A stretch of 64,000 bases of DNA from Pseudomonas sp. 7P_10.2_Bac1 (GCF_025465935.1 NZ_JANLNV010000059.1:299432-363431); one strand, 5' to 3'; positions 41,005 through 50,907 are shown, numbered from the stretch's first letter. Numbers and translations: made by a program. The notes: generated by a model not told the origin, from the sequence alone.

Positions 41005-41723
41005 TGGCGGATCACCACGGCGCTGAAGTTGTCGCGGGCCTCCCCTCGCAGCACGCCATCAAACATTCGCGCCAGCGCCACTTGCGGGGAGATCAGGCTC
41101 AAGGCGTTGCCGATCTCGCTGTGGCTGAGGTTCTGGTACAACCCGTCGCTGCACAGCAAAAACACGTCGCTCGGCAGGACCTCGAATTCCACCACACTCA
41201 GGCTCAGATGCTCGCTGGCGCCCACCGCGCGGGTCAGCGCACGGGCGCCTGGGTGAGCGAGCGCCTGCTCGCTGCTCATGGCTTGCTCATCCATCAGTTG
41301 CTGCTGCAGCGAATGGTCCCGTGACAATTGGTACAACTGCTGCCCGCGCCACAGGTAGCAACGGCTGTCACCCGCCCAGACACACGCGCCGCGCGGGCCT
41401 TCGAGCAGCAACGCGATCACGGTGCTGCCCATCAGGGTATCCGCCTGCTGAGCATTGATCGTCAACTCCTGGCCCATGCGGCGATTGAGCCAATGCAGAC
41501 AATTACGCACGGCAACCAGACGCTGCTCAAAGGTCTGGGGCTGTGTCAGTTCCCCCAGGCTGGTCACGATCAACTGGCTGGCGACATCGCCCGCCCGATG
41601 ACCGCCCATGCCATCCGCCACGGCCCAAAGCCCATGCTGCGGGCAATCGAGAATGGCATCTTCGTTGCGCCTACGCACCTTGCCCTGGTCTGTTCCGGCT
41701 GCACTGCGCCACTGCGCCATCAC
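41001..41723 (-). CDS. stp1: T6SS-associated PP2C protein phosphatase
   Basis: A 240-residue PPM/PP2C phosphatase. Metal-binding motifs are in order: RRRNEDAILD, WAVADGMGGHRAGDVAS, VWAGDSRCYLWR, and LCSDGLYQNLS. It is expected to reverse phosphorylation by the adjacent kinase on T6SS components such as the FHA protein. It overlaps tssM by 4 bp and the kinase gene by 4 bp, so the three are translationally coupled. It matches stp1 of HSI-II by position. Confidence 0.92.
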   Translation of the reverse strand: MMAQWRSAAGTDQGKVRRRNEDAILDCPQHGLWAVADGMGGHRAGDVASQLIVTSLGELTQPQTFEQRLVAVRNCLHWLNRRMGQELTINAQQADTLMGSTVIALLLEGPRGACVWAGDSRCYLWRGQQLYQLSRDHSLQQQLMDEQAMSSEQALAHPGARALTRAVGASEHLSLSVVEFEVLPSDVFLLCSDGLYQNLSHSEIGNALSLISPQVALARMFDGVLRGEARDNFSAVVIRQ

Positions 41724-44700
41724 AGTTGCTCAGTCAGACGCAAGCTGCGCAGCACGTCCATGTCAAACGGGTTGGGCGTGCGCTGGCTCATCAACAGGTA
41801 ATTGGCGCGCAACCCGCCTACGTCGGCCTTGAGGACCATCACATCGCGACCGCTCAGGTAGTCGGTCTGCATCAAGTCCAACAAGCGAAACAACGACCAG
41901 GGACCGGTGCTTTTTTCGATACCGACCGGGCGTCCGGACGCCTTTTCCATGACCAGGCTGGTGCGACCGTTTTCGGCCTCGGTAGGCCACTGCAAGGTGA
42001 CCGGTACAATCGGACCATGCCGGTATTCGATGGACTGGTTGCCGAAGCGGAACTCCGAACGGCTGACACTGGAGTCCAGGTTGTAGGGTTCGAGGGTGAA
42101 TTGCACCTGCGGCTCTGCCGGATTTTGCGCGAAGAAGCTTTGCCGAATGACTTGGACCGCCGCCATTTGCTCCAGATAGGTCCTGCCCATCGGCAACCCT
42201 TGCCCGTCCAAGCTGCGCAAACGGTAATTTCCCGCCTCACCGCTGACGAAAGGCCGCATGTAGGTGTCGAAAAAGCGGTCGCTGATACCTTGCCCGCGGA
42301 AGAACTCACGGAAGTCATTGAGAGCGACGTCGCTGCTGCTGTGGGCGTTGAACGGGTAACGCTGCTTTATCGCCCGCACGTAAAAGCTGTACAACTCACG
42401 CTGATAACGCTGATTGATAAAGTGATAGGCGTCGCTGAGTACCAGGCGCCACGTGTCTTCGGCCAGACCGTTGAACCAGCCATTAAGCGGGCTGGGCAGG
42501 CGCTGCGAGGCCTGGCGCAGTTGGCTCAGTGCATCGCGCTGGCCGGTCATGCGTGACTTGGCCATTTCGAAGGCGGCCTGATCCGGCGTGCTGGCGCGCG
42601 CCAGGCTGGCCAGTTGCAGTTGCACATCGTTAAGCCCCAGCAAGGCTGGCGTGAGGTCTGCCGCCGGGCCGTCGTTGTCATCAAGTAAACGGTGCAAGGG
42701 CTCGAAGCGACGCTGAAGGGCTTTTTTCGCGGTATCGGGCAGGCTTGCCGCCAAGGCATCCGAGGCTTTTTGCGCGGTTGCGGCCGCCACGGCGTCCAGT
42801 TTTTGAGTGGCTTTTTCGCCAGCCTCGGCCGGTGTTTCAAGCGCCTCAATCAGACTCGGAAAGTATGTGTTTTCCCGCACTTGGATCAGCAAATGCAGCA
42901 CCGCCGAGTTGGCCGATGTCAGCCCGGCAAATTGCTCGGCACCTTCGAGGGCGGTGCTGAACGGCTGCAACGCCAATTGGCCGACGGCCTCGCTCCAGTG
43001 CGTGGCGTAATCGCGGAAGTACAACTGCTCAAGCTCGACCATCAGCTTGCGCAAGTCCATGGCACTGATGGCGCTGCCCTCGCCCAGGACCCAGTTGTCC
43101 CGCAGGATTTCAGTGACCAGCGCCGCGCCCTGAACCGAGAAGTATTGCCTGTAGCCTTGCTGGGTATAGAACCCCGGGATCGCATAATCCGCACCACTGA
43201 ATACGCTGCCCTGCAGCCCCAAATGCTGATCGAAACGGTAGGGAGCCAACGTATGCGCCTGTTCCCGCAACATGCGGTACACCACCGAAGCCAGCGACTC
43301 ATTGCGCAAGGCCTGGCGTGCCTGGGCGATCAGGGTGTCGTTGAGCGGGTAATTGACCGTGAGGCCCAGCAGCCTGGCGAAGTGCTGATTGAGCCCATTC
43401 TGCACGGCGGTATTGCCGGGGTAACGCGCCGACCAATCGGTCGCGACCCAGGCCGCCAGCCAGCCATTGTCACGCCGTTCCGGCATGCCCAGCATCAGGT
43501 AGGCGCGCACACTGTTGAGCAGACGATCACGGTTGTTGAGGTTGGCGCGAATCTGACTCTCAAGCTGCTGGGCAACCCGTGGCAATAACTGGGCCTGGAG
43601 CTCGCGCTCGTAGGCCTGAGTGACCACCGGATGGCTGGCGCCGCCTTGGTACAGCCCCGTGCGCTCAAACAATGAGACGTCGATCAGCGACGGGAAAACC
43701 CGTGTCGCGGCATATTGGGTATCGAGGGTGCCAAGGATCGCCCGCGCATCGTCGCGCGAGCTCAGCATGGAGCGCTGCTTGCCCCATTGCTGGGCCAGTT
43801 CACGTAGTTTATCCAGGCGTTCATGGTTGCTTGAAAAGCTCGCCGTCCACAGCACACCCATGCCACCCAGCACCGCCAGCGCCCCCAGGTACATGGCGCG
43901 TTGGCCCCAGTGAAGTCGTCGCCGCTCACGCTTGTCGAGCCCCGCCAGTTCAGCCTCGGGAAAAATGACTCGGCTTAACAGATGATGCACAAAGTGCGAG
44001 CGACCACTGTGCAAGGTCGGCAGCACCTGGGTTTTCATGTCGAGCCGGGCGCCGACTTCGGCTGTTGTCGGGTCCAGCTTTTGTTTCACATGCGGCGAAC
44101 TGGTGAGGTAAAAGCCGCGCAGCGGGCTGGCACGCTGGTAGCGATTACCCGTGAACGCCATGTCGACAAACAGACACAGGCGCTCGCCAATACCGCCCAG
44201 TTGATGCGGAAAGTCGAGGATACGCCCGCGTCGCTGGCTATCACGCTCCTGATGCATACGCGTGATGACTTGGCTGTTGAGTCGCCCCAGCAATGATTCG
44301 AATTCAGCGCGCAGCAGGGACACGTCGGCACCGCTCTGCCCTTCGGCAAAACTGGCGCCAAACACTTGGTCGCTCTCTTCACGGGTCAGCTGTTCAAAAA
44401 ATTCGGTGAAGCCCAGCAGCTTATCGGCCTTGCTCAGCACCAGATAAACCGGCACTTCGACGTGCAGGGTTTGATGCACTTCTTGCAGGCGCAGACGAAT
44501 CTGCTCAGCCAGGTCAGAGACGCTGTTTTCATCGCTGGCGAGCAACGCATCCACTGGCAAGGTCACCACTACACCATTAAGCGGGCGCACACGCCGACGC
44601 TTGCGCAGCAACTCAAGCAGAGTACGCCAACTGCTGGTATCGGCAGCGGTGGCGTCCTGGGTCAGAAACCGCCCGGCGGTGTCGATCAACACGCCGTCTT

Positions 44701-45238
44701 CAGCGAAGTACCAGTCGCAATCACGGGTACCACTGGTATCGCGGGTGAGTTTGCGATCAATTTTGTTGAGCGGGAAATCCAGCCCCGAGAAATCCAGCAA
44801 GCTGGTTTTGCCGCTGCCTTTAGGGCCGATCAACAAATACCAGGGCAGCTCATTGCGCCAGCGCTCGCTGCGCCCGCGGTACACACTGGACGTCTTGAGC
44901 GTACGCAACGCGTCTTTGAAGCGGGCCCGCAGCTCTTTGTGCGAGGCGTTGATCAAGGCTTCGCGGCGCTCGCGCTCTTTGCCGACCTCGCTGTCTTCAG
45001 CCTCTTTTTTACGCACACCGGCGCGCCAGCTCACAAAGACCATGACCAGGCCCCAGATCAGACACAGCCCACTGATGGTCAGCAGGCGCGCCGTAGCGTC
45101 GGCCCAAAACTTATGATCATTGACCGCCAGCAGCGGCCCGATCCACCACACCAGCAGCGCAACGGCGAGCAACAGTAGCAGCGTCCACAGCCAGGTCTGG
45201 CACACAAAGGCGCCCACCTTTTTCAGTACGTTTTTCAT
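41720..45238 (-). CDS. tssM: T6SS membrane-complex protein TssM (IcmF)
   Basis: A 1172-residue inner-membrane protein that spans the envelope with TssL and TssJ. Two membrane helices at about 15-35 and 50-70 precede a cytoplasmic NTPase-like domain with an intact Walker A, GPKGSGKT (138-145); a third helix lies near residue 440 (AMYLGALAVLGGMGVLW). The long periplasmic part ends with LNAGDVMVLK-like strands (SGRDVMVLKADVG). The length is normal for the family. It starts 13 bp after tssL. Confidence 0.95.
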   Translation of the reverse strand: MKNVLKKVGAFVCQTWLWTLLLLLAVALLVWWIGPLLAVNDHKFWADATARLLTISGLCLIWGLVMVFVSWRAGVRKKEAEDSEVGKERERREALINASHKELRARFKDALRTLKTSSVYRGRSERWRNELPWYLLIGPKGSGKTSLLDFSGLDFPLNKIDRKLTRDTSGTRDCDWYFAEDGVLIDTAGRFLTQDATAADTSSWRTLLELLRKRRRVRPLNGVVVTLPVDALLASDENSVSDLAEQIRLRLQEVHQTLHVEVPVYLVLSKADKLLGFTEFFEQLTREESDQVFGASFAEGQSGADVSLLRAEFESLLGRLNSQVITRMHQERDSQRRGRILDFPHQLGGIGERLCLFVDMAFTGNRYQRASPLRGFYLTSSPHVKQKLDPTTAEVGARLDMKTQVLPTLHSGRSHFVHHLLSRVIFPEAELAGLDKRERRRLHWGQRAMYLGALAVLGGMGVLWTASFSSNHERLDKLRELAQQWGKQRSMLSSRDDARAILGTLDTQYAATRVFPSLIDVSLFERTGLYQGGASHPVVTQAYERELQAQLLPRVAQQLESQIRANLNNRDRLLNSVRAYLMLGMPERRDNGWLAAWVATDWSARYPGNTAVQNGLNQHFARLLGLTVNYPLNDTLIAQARQALRNESLASVVYRMLREQAHTLAPYRFDQHLGLQGSVFSGADYAIPGFYTQQGYRQYFSVQGAALVTEILRDNWVLGEGSAISAMDLRKLMVELEQLYFRDYATHWSEAVGQLALQPFSTALEGAEQFAGLTSANSAVLHLLIQVRENTYFPSLIEALETPAEAGEKATQKLDAVAAATAQKASDALAASLPDTAKKALQRRFEPLHRLLDDNDGPAADLTPALLGLNDVQLQLASLARASTPDQAAFEMAKSRMTGQRDALSQLRQASQRLPSPLNGWFNGLAEDTWRLVLSDAYHFINQRYQRELYSFYVRAIKQRYPFNAHSSSDVALNDFREFFRGQGISDRFFDTYMRPFVSGEAGNYRLRSLDGQGLPMGRTYLEQMAAVQVIRQSFFAQNPAEPQVQFTLEPYNLDSSVSRSEFRFGNQSIEYRHGPIVPVTLQWPTEAENGRTSLVMEKASGRPVGIEKSTGPWSLFRLLDLMQTDYLSGRDVMVLKADVGGLRANYLLMSQRTPNPFDMDVLRSLRLTEQL

Positions 45239-45251
45239 GACCTATTCCTAA

Positions 45252-46121
45252 TTACAACTGCGGTCGGACAACCGGAGTGTCGAGCTGTTGATACGGTTGC
45301 AACACAACGTCGCGCTGTTCACTCAAGACCCAAGCAAACCCCGAAAACATGACCACCAGGCAGCCCGCCGTGAAGACTGCCAGCAACCACCCCGGCACGA
45401 TGCGGGTCAGGCTGTGGCGGCGCGACTTGAGCCCTTGCCAGTGAGGGGAAAGCTCACGCGGAACATCCCCGCGCAAATGCCGGATTTGCCGGTACAGGGC
45501 ATCACGAATGCCGTCGAGTTCATGCATACCGCGCTCGATCACCCGGAACTTGCCTTCAAACCCCAGGGCCAGGCACAGGTAAATCAGTTCCAACAACGAG
45601 AGGTTGTAGACCGGGTCTTTACACAGCTGATCGAGCACCTGGAAGACCTTCTCACCACCGAAGGTTTCGTTATGAAAACTGCTGAGCAGGCTGTGTTGCG
45701 ACCAATCGCTTTCCTTGCCCCAGCGGGTCGTCACCACGGCCTCGTCGACCACCGTGCACAGGACGTAACGGGCTTTCATCATGTGCTGGCTGTCTACGCC
45801 ACGGCACAGGGCATTGGCCTCGAATGCCTTCAGCGCGGCGGTGAGTTGGCCATGCAGGCCAACCAGTGTCTCGGGGGTGGTGCTGTGCTTGATATGCACC
45901 ACGTACGACAACACTTCACTGGCGGCGGCTACCAGCGGGTTAACGCTGACGCTGAACGATTCAGCCGGCTTCACCCGGGCCGAATAGATCATGCGCTCTT
46001 CAAGTTGCTCGATTTTTGGCGGGGCCTGCGCGTCAGTGAGAGCCCCTGTCGCAGGCGCTTCACCATCACGAAAAACCATCACCGTATTGTCATCGGTTGG
46101 GTGTTGCGAATCCGTACGCAT
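45252..46121 (-). CDS. tssL: T6SS membrane-complex protein TssL (DotU)
   Basis: A 289-residue DotU-family protein: a cytoplasmic helical domain with SLLSSFHNETFGGEKVFQVL and YLCLALGFEGKFRV, then one C-terminal membrane helix (GWLLAVFTAGCLVVMFSGFAWV). No OmpA-like peptidoglycan-binding extension is fused, so anchoring to the wall must be done by another protein. I favour the ATG at 46121 (MRTDSQHP) with AGGA upstream; the frame is open to 46145, overlapping tssK. Confidence 0.94.
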   Translation of the reverse strand: MRTDSQHPTDDNTVMVFRDGEAPATGALTDAQAPPKIEQLEERMIYSARVKPAESFSVSVNPLVAAASEVLSYVVHIKHSTTPETLVGLHGQLTAALKAFEANALCRGVDSQHMMKARYVLCTVVDEAVVTTRWGKESDWSQHSLLSSFHNETFGGEKVFQVLDQLCKDPVYNLSLLELIYLCLALGFEGKFRVIERGMHELDGIRDALYRQIRHLRGDVPRELSPHWQGLKSRRHSLTRIVPGWLLAVFTAGCLVVMFSGFAWVLSEQRDVVLQPYQQLDTPVVRPQL

Positions 46122-46126
46122 GGCGG

Positions 46127-47464
46127 TCAGTTCCTGATGGCCCAAAATTGCAGCTCAAGCGCTGAAAACTCGCCCGAGACATGAAAGGCAAACCCACCGG
46201 AACGCTCCAGTTGTGCCAGCTCTTCGTTACCCAATTCGAGGGTGAAATAGGTTTTGTTGGAGTGAAATGGGATCTGCCGAGGCGCTACGGGCAAGGGCTT
46301 GACCTTGAAACCCGGCAAGTGCAGGTTCACCAGTTGGCGGATGTTTTCGACAGCCCCGACTTTGAGGTGCGACGGCAAGCGATGACGCAGTTCTTCGCTG
46401 TCGCAATGGGCCTGGGCGGCCAGCACAAAGGAGGTGGTGGCGAGCAGTTTATGGTCGGTCAGCGGCGACACCAGCACCCCGTATTGGCGTTGTTCAAGTG
46501 CCAATTCCATGGCGTGTTGCTCCAGCACCATCGACAGCACGTGACGAATCGAGTCCATCAGGGTGCGAAAGCTCTCCCCTTGGTTGCTGTGCTGGTAAAC
46601 CCCGCGCAACTGCGGGCGCTTGCTCTCGCTGCCATAGGTCGCCAGATCACCCAGCATTGCCAGCAACGAGCAATACAGCTCTTCGGGGTGCAGATGCTCC
46701 AGGCTCAAATAATGGCGCAACACCAGTTCGGTGCGGTTTATCAGCTGGAGCATCATGAAGTCACCGACCTCTGCCCCACCGACCTTGCCATTGGAACTGA
46801 TGCGCTGCGCCAGCGCCTCGCCCCGGTTGCCGATCATGCTGATGACTTCCTTTAGGCACGACAGGACGTAACCCGAAGCATGGGCATGGATAAAGGTCGG
46901 GACGAATTGCTCGTCCAGCCGAATCACACCATCGGAGGTGGTGTCGAGGATCTGGCACAGCTGCAGTTTGACGCAGGTCTGATCGCTCTGCTGCTCGCCC
47001 AGCAGCAGACGGAAATCCTGGCGGGCACAACTAACCTGACTGCTGGCGTCGTCACCGGCATTTGAGTCAGCCACCTCAAGGTCGAACGCGGTGTAGCGCG
47101 CCAGCACATCACCCTGGTCCAGGCGCCGGGTTTCAATGCGATTGCCCGTGACCAACGGTAAAGCCAAGTAAACCGGCGTATTGGCCGTGTGCCGCGGGAC
47201 ATCCAGAATCAAGGCCTGGGTGCTGCCGCCCAACTCAAACAGGCTACCGTCGGGCAACACGCCCGAGGCCTGGCTGATCACCAGTTTGCCCATGTTGAGA
47301 AACTGCGGGTCGATGTCCAGCCCCAGAAACCCCCAGGTGTAGCGCCCCAATAACTGGGTGCGAGCTTTCATCTGATAGTCGTAATAGCGATCGCTCTGCT
47401 GGAAGTGCTGCGGGCGCAGCAACATGCCTTCGCGCCAGATAACTTTGTGTGCGCTCATGCTCAT
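46127..47464 (-). CDS. tssK: T6SS baseplate protein TssK
   Basis: A 445-residue baseplate subunit linking the baseplate to the membrane complex. The N-terminal signature VIWREGMLLRPQHFQQSDRY is diagnostic, and the C-terminal region (IPFHSNKTYFTLELG) is as expected. Two nearby ATGs (47464 and 47458) are possible starts. Overlaps tssJ by 4 bp. Confidence 0.95.
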   Translation of the reverse strand: MSMSAHKVIWREGMLLRPQHFQQSDRYYDYQMKARTQLLGRYTWGFLGLDIDPQFLNMGKLVISQASGVLPDGSLFELGGSTQALILDVPRHTANTPVYLALPLVTGNRIETRRLDQGDVLARYTAFDLEVADSNAGDDASSQVSCARQDFRLLLGEQQSDQTCVKLQLCQILDTTSDGVIRLDEQFVPTFIHAHASGYVLSCLKEVISMIGNRGEALAQRISSNGKVGGAEVGDFMMLQLINRTELVLRHYLSLEHLHPEELYCSLLAMLGDLATYGSESKRPQLRGVYQHSNQGESFRTLMDSIRHVLSMVLEQHAMELALEQRQYGVLVSPLTDHKLLATTSFVLAAQAHCDSEELRHRLPSHLKVGAVENIRQLVNLHLPGFKVKPLPVAPRQIPFHSNKTYFTLELGNEELAQLERSGGFAFHVSGEFSALELQFWAIRN

Positions 47465-47967
47465 TCATCCGCCTCTGCCAAGGCCCGATCGGCGTTATGG
47501 ATACCCGCCTGGTCGAGTACCAAATGAGCTTGGTTCAGGTCACCCGAGAGCAACGGAACCACATACCTCCATTGCGTTTGCGGCAGGTCGCGATACGCCG
47601 CCAACACGCCAACATAGCGGCTGCCCGGTTCGACGCTGAGCTTGAGATCAAGGCTCTCGCCCGGGCGCAACTCGAGCTCTTCACTGGTGACCAGATCGGG
47701 GGAAAGCGAGGCTTTTGGCCGCTCATACAAACTGAAGAAATCAACGTTCTCGAAGGCCACCGGGTGCTTGAGTTCCAGCAACCGGACAACCAGCGGGGAC
47801 GGGCGACCATTGAGGTCGAGGTTGACCTGGTCACTGGCACTTAACTTCAGATCGAGCTTGGTGAGGCTGGAGTAAGGCGACAATGCCGAACATCCACTGA
47901 GCAGCAACACCGTCAGTGTCAGCAGCACGTTGAAGTAAAAGGGGGTAGTACGCGACATGCGCATCAT
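47461..47967 (-). CDS. tssJ: T6SS outer-membrane lipoprotein TssJ
   Basis: A 168-residue lipoprotein. The signal sequence ends in lipobox LLSGC with Cys26 as the acylated residue. The body is a small beta-sandwich with DQVNLDLNGRPSPLVVRLLE, the TssJ pattern, which contacts the periplasmic part of TssM. Overlaps the FHA gene by 4 bp. Confidence 0.93.
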   Translation of the reverse strand: MMRMSRTTPFYFNVLLTLTVLLLSGCSALSPYSSLTKLDLKLSASDQVNLDLNGRPSPLVVRLLELKHPVAFENVDFFSLYERPKASLSPDLVTSEELELRPGESLDLKLSVEPGSRYVGVLAAYRDLPQTQWRYVVPLLSGDLNQAHLVLDQAGIHNADRALAEADE

Positions 47968-49163
47968 CCTTGAGGGTCATTGTGGAGGGTGGAAATCATG
48001 CGCACTTGCACGTCGTAGGCCTGAGCGAAGTCCCGGGCCAACAGTCGCTCACACCAGTCATCGTCTTGCTGCAGGGCCCGGTGATAGCGGCTGAACGCCC
48101 GCCAATGGCTGGCCTTGGTTGTGAGCCACGGACGGTAGCCGTCGCGTTCAAAGCGCAAAACCAGTTGTTGCGGGGAGAAGTGCTCCAGGCTGCTGCGAAT
48201 CGCTGCACGGCTGGCGCTCACCAAGGCCACCTGATGCGCCTGCACGTCACGGAATGCGCGCCCGATCACGTGCTCGGCCGAGGGCTGATGCGGCTTTTGT
48301 GGGGTCAGCAACCAGCCCAGGACCTCGGTCGTATCGTGGCTGGCCTTGAGGGGGTTCTGACGGGTGTCCGGGGTCGTTGTACGGGCCAGGCGCAGTTGGT
48401 TTTTCAGCTCGCTGCGGGTCCACAGGCTCTGCTGCAAACCGCCGATGCAGTGGTTGAGCAACCTGGCGGCCTTAAGTGCCAGCGCTTCGCGGTTTTCACG
48501 CGATTGCTGCGTAAGATCGACGCCCAGCTCTGCGCCTAAGGCCAACCAGAAAGCCTCGTCGCCAAGAGGACCAGCGGCTGCTACCGGGTCGGACAAAGGT
48601 GCCTTCGGGGCTTGAACCAGATGCGGAACCCGCAGGTTTTCGTGATCGATCTGGGCGAAGTCGACACGCTGCTCCCAGTCTGAAGACTGGCCATGCAGGG
48701 GTTCGGGTTCATCCAGTACGGCGAACACAGCAGCGGGCAACGTGATCGGATCCAGCGGGTCCATCGCTAAAAATGCATCATCAGGGATGATGCTGCCCGC
48801 CGGTTGCGGTCGCCCGACTTGTTCCAGCATCGCTTGCAGCTCGTGCTCCAGTTGGGCACGGATCTGGAAGTCCCCCATAAAAAAGACATCACCATGGGCA
48901 ATACGGTGCGCCTGACCCTTGCTCAGCCAGAGTTCTGAACGGTTGCAACGACTGCCGTTGGTGCTGGTGTCGGTGTAAAAGAAGGTCCCGTCCCGATAAC
49001 TGATGTGCGCGTGGTAATTGGAGACGTTTCTTGAGCTGTCAACAAGCGCCCAATCGCACGCCGGATTGCGCCCGATCGTGCCGCCATGCTCTGTAAAGGT
49101 TTTGCGCAGGACCTGCGTGGCATCGCGCAACCTTGTGTCGAGCAGGTCAAATATCAGTTCCAA
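47964..49163 (-). CDS. fha2: T6SS FHA-domain protein (TagH/Fha2)
   Basis: About 399 residues. The N-terminal forkhead-associated domain (about 25-95) has GGTIGRNPACDW and SNYHAHISYRDGTFFYTDTS, the phosphothreonine-binding loops; the C-terminal part is the T6SS TagH domain. It is the expected target of the Stk/Stp pair. The likely start is a TTG at 49163 (M-ELIFDLLDTRL), with a clear AAGGAG 7 bp upstream; an in-frame GTG at 49184 lies within the previous gene and lacks a good site. It corresponds to fha2 of HSI-II. Confidence 0.9.
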   Translation of the reverse strand: MELIFDLLDTRLRDATQVLRKTFTEHGGTIGRNPACDWALVDSSRNVSNYHAHISYRDGTFFYTDTSTNGSRCNRSELWLSKGQAHRIAHGDVFFMGDFQIRAQLEHELQAMLEQVGRPQPAGSIIPDDAFLAMDPLDPITLPAAVFAVLDEPEPLHGQSSDWEQRVDFAQIDHENLRVPHLVQAPKAPLSDPVAAAGPLGDEAFWLALGAELGVDLTQQSRENREALALKAARLLNHCIGGLQQSLWTRSELKNQLRLARTTTPDTRQNPLKASHDTTEVLGWLLTPQKPHQPSAEHVIGRAFRDVQAHQVALVSASRAAIRSSLEHFSPQQLVLRFERDGYRPWLTTKASHWRAFSRYHRALQQDDDWCERLLARDFAQAYDVQVRMISTLHNDPQG

Positions 49164-49180
49164 AATGAGGCTCCTTACGG

Positions 49181-49321
49181 TCACTTACCGCGATTGACCG
49201 CTTGTGGATCACCCAATGGGCGATAGTTGTTGTCGTTGAATTTGTAATTGGCACTGCACCCGCTTGCGCCACACAGCACGGCGAAAGTCAGCAACACAGC
49301 GCACCAGAGACGAGCAGCCAT
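49181..49321 (-). CDS. small T6SS-cluster lipoprotein, OrfX position
   Basis: A 46-residue predicted lipoprotein: MAARLWCAVLLTFAVLC then lipobox-like GASGC (Cys22) and a 24-residue mature tail containing SANYKFNDNNYRPLGDPQ. It is too short for common gene-length cut-offs. It lies between the sigma-54 activator and fha, the same place as the unnamed orfX in P. aeruginosa HSI-II. Function unknown; conservation of position suggests a real gene, perhaps an accessory lipoprotein of the membrane complex. Confidence 0.75.
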   Translation of the reverse strand: MAARLWCAVLLTFAVLCGASGCSANYKFNDNNYRPLGDPQAVNRGK

Positions 49322-49388
49322 CAGGTGGGACTCCAAAGGTGGGCCGTGCGCGCACTGACCCAGGCAAAAAGAAACAATGAAAGGCGCC

Positions 49389-50897
49389 TCATGAGGTCTT
49401 CCGTTTTAGATCGTCCAAACTGATATTCAGGCGTTCAAGGCGGTACAACAGCGTGCGCCGAGCAACGCCTAGCTCATGGGCGGCGCGGGTCTGGTTTCCG
49501 GCGTTCCTGCGCAGGCAGTCGAGCAGCAACGTGCGTTCAACCTGCTCCATGCGCTCGCGCAGATTGAGGTTGCCTGGGCTGGAACACGCTTGGCTGGACA
49601 GCGAGAAATGCTCGGGCTGCAACTCCACGCCCTCGCATAGCAAAACCGCGCGCTCGACGAGCCCTTTGAGCTCACGCACGTTGCCGGGGAAGGCATAGCT
49701 CACCAGTAGTTCCAGCACCGATTCAGACCAGAGCAGCGGTTTTCGTTGTAGGAACGTGCAGGTCTGATCGGCAAAATGCCGGGCCAGATCGAGGATGTCG
49801 CCCTCGCGCTCACGCAGAGCAGGCAAGGTGATGGGGAATTGTGTGAGGCGGTAATAGAGGTCTTCGCGAAACAGCCCTTGGCTAACCAACAGCGCGAGGT
49901 CGCGATGGGTGGCGGCAATGATTCGCACATCGATGGTGTGGGTCTGGTTCGATCCCAGTGGGCGGATCTCGCCTTCTTGCAACACCCGCAATAACTTGGC
50001 TTGTAACGGCAGCGGCATGTCGCCGATTTCGTCCAGCAGCAAGGTGCCGCCGTCAGCGCAATCGAACAGTCCGGGACGATCACGGTCGGCGCCGGTAAAA
50101 GCTCCCTTGCGGTAACCGAACAACTCGCTTTCCAGCAGGGCCTCAGGGAACGCTGCGCAGTTCTGCACGACAAAGGGACGGGCACTGCGCGGGCCGCCGT
50201 CATGAATCGCCCGGGCCACGATTTCCTTGCCTGTGCCGGTCTCCCCGGTCAGCAACACGGTGTAGGCGCTGTGCTGCACTTTGTTGATCAGGTGATATGT
50301 CTGGTGCATGACCCGGCTTGTACCGATCAGCCCAGGCATGCCAGCCTTGAGGCCTGAAGGGGATTCTGGCGAGACGTCATGCTGATGCAAGCGAAGTTGC
50401 TCCCGCACAAAAGCCCCGAAAACCCCAATGGACGGCGCATAGGCCGACAGCGCAAGCCGTTGGCGAGTAGCCACCAGCAAAACCCCTGCGACCGTCTGTT
50501 GAGCATTGAGCAGTGGCACGCACAACAACGCCCGCCAGGGCTGCTTCTGGCCAGGCAAAAAGTCGGTGTCGTAGAGCCCTTCGCTAAGATCGTCGACACA
50601 GACAACCCGGTTTTGACACACGGCAAACTGCAACAGTTGCTGGCCGGTGTAATCAGTCGACAGCGCCTGCGCACGCTTGGGCTGTACCTGCCCGTCAAAC
50701 CACTCGGCGGTCAGTTCCAGGCGCTCGTGGGTCGCATCGAGCAAGTACAACTGGCTCAATTCACAGCCACTGAGCTGTGCTAGCGCACGCGCGCACTGCC
50801 CGAGCACACTGGCGCTGTCGGTGCAGTGAGCCACATTGGCAAAGTGCTTGAGTAACGCCTCGGCATACGCCAGAGGGTCCGCTACCTGAGCAAACAT
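49389..50897 (-). CDS. sfa2: T6SS sigma-54-dependent activator, Sfa2/VasH-like
   Basis: A 502-residue enhancer-binding protein with an N-terminal GAF-like sensor (about 20-165), an AAA+ domain ([33 protein letters not shown]) and a Fis-type helix-turn-helix at the end (NAGNQTRAAHELGVARRTLL). It is inside the T6SS operon, 10 bp after clpV. Sfa/VasH regulators activate T6SS genes, often hcp units located elsewhere; no -24/-12 element was found before tssA here. The ATG at 50897 has a GGAG site; the open frame starts at 50960 inside clpV. Confidence 0.92.
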   Translation of the reverse strand: MFAQVADPLAYAEALLKHFANVAHCTDSASVLGQCARALAQLSGCELSQLYLLDATHERLELTAEWFDGQVQPKRAQALSTDYTGQQLLQFAVCQNRVVCVDDLSEGLYDTDFLPGQKQPWRALLCVPLLNAQQTVAGVLLVATRQRLALSAYAPSIGVFGAFVREQLRLHQHDVSPESPSGLKAGMPGLIGTSRVMHQTYHLINKVQHSAYTVLLTGETGTGKEIVARAIHDGGPRSARPFVVQNCAAFPEALLESELFGYRKGAFTGADRDRPGLFDCADGGTLLLDEIGDMPLPLQAKLLRVLQEGEIRPLGSNQTHTIDVRIIAATHRDLALLVSQGLFREDLYYRLTQFPITLPALREREGDILDLARHFADQTCTFLQRKPLLWSESVLELLVSYAFPGNVRELKGLVERAVLLCEGVELQPEHFSLSSQACSSPGNLNLRERMEQVERTLLLDCLRRNAGNQTRAAHELGVARRTLLYRLERLNISLDDLKRKTS

Positions 50898-50907
50898 CGG
50901 CTCCACC

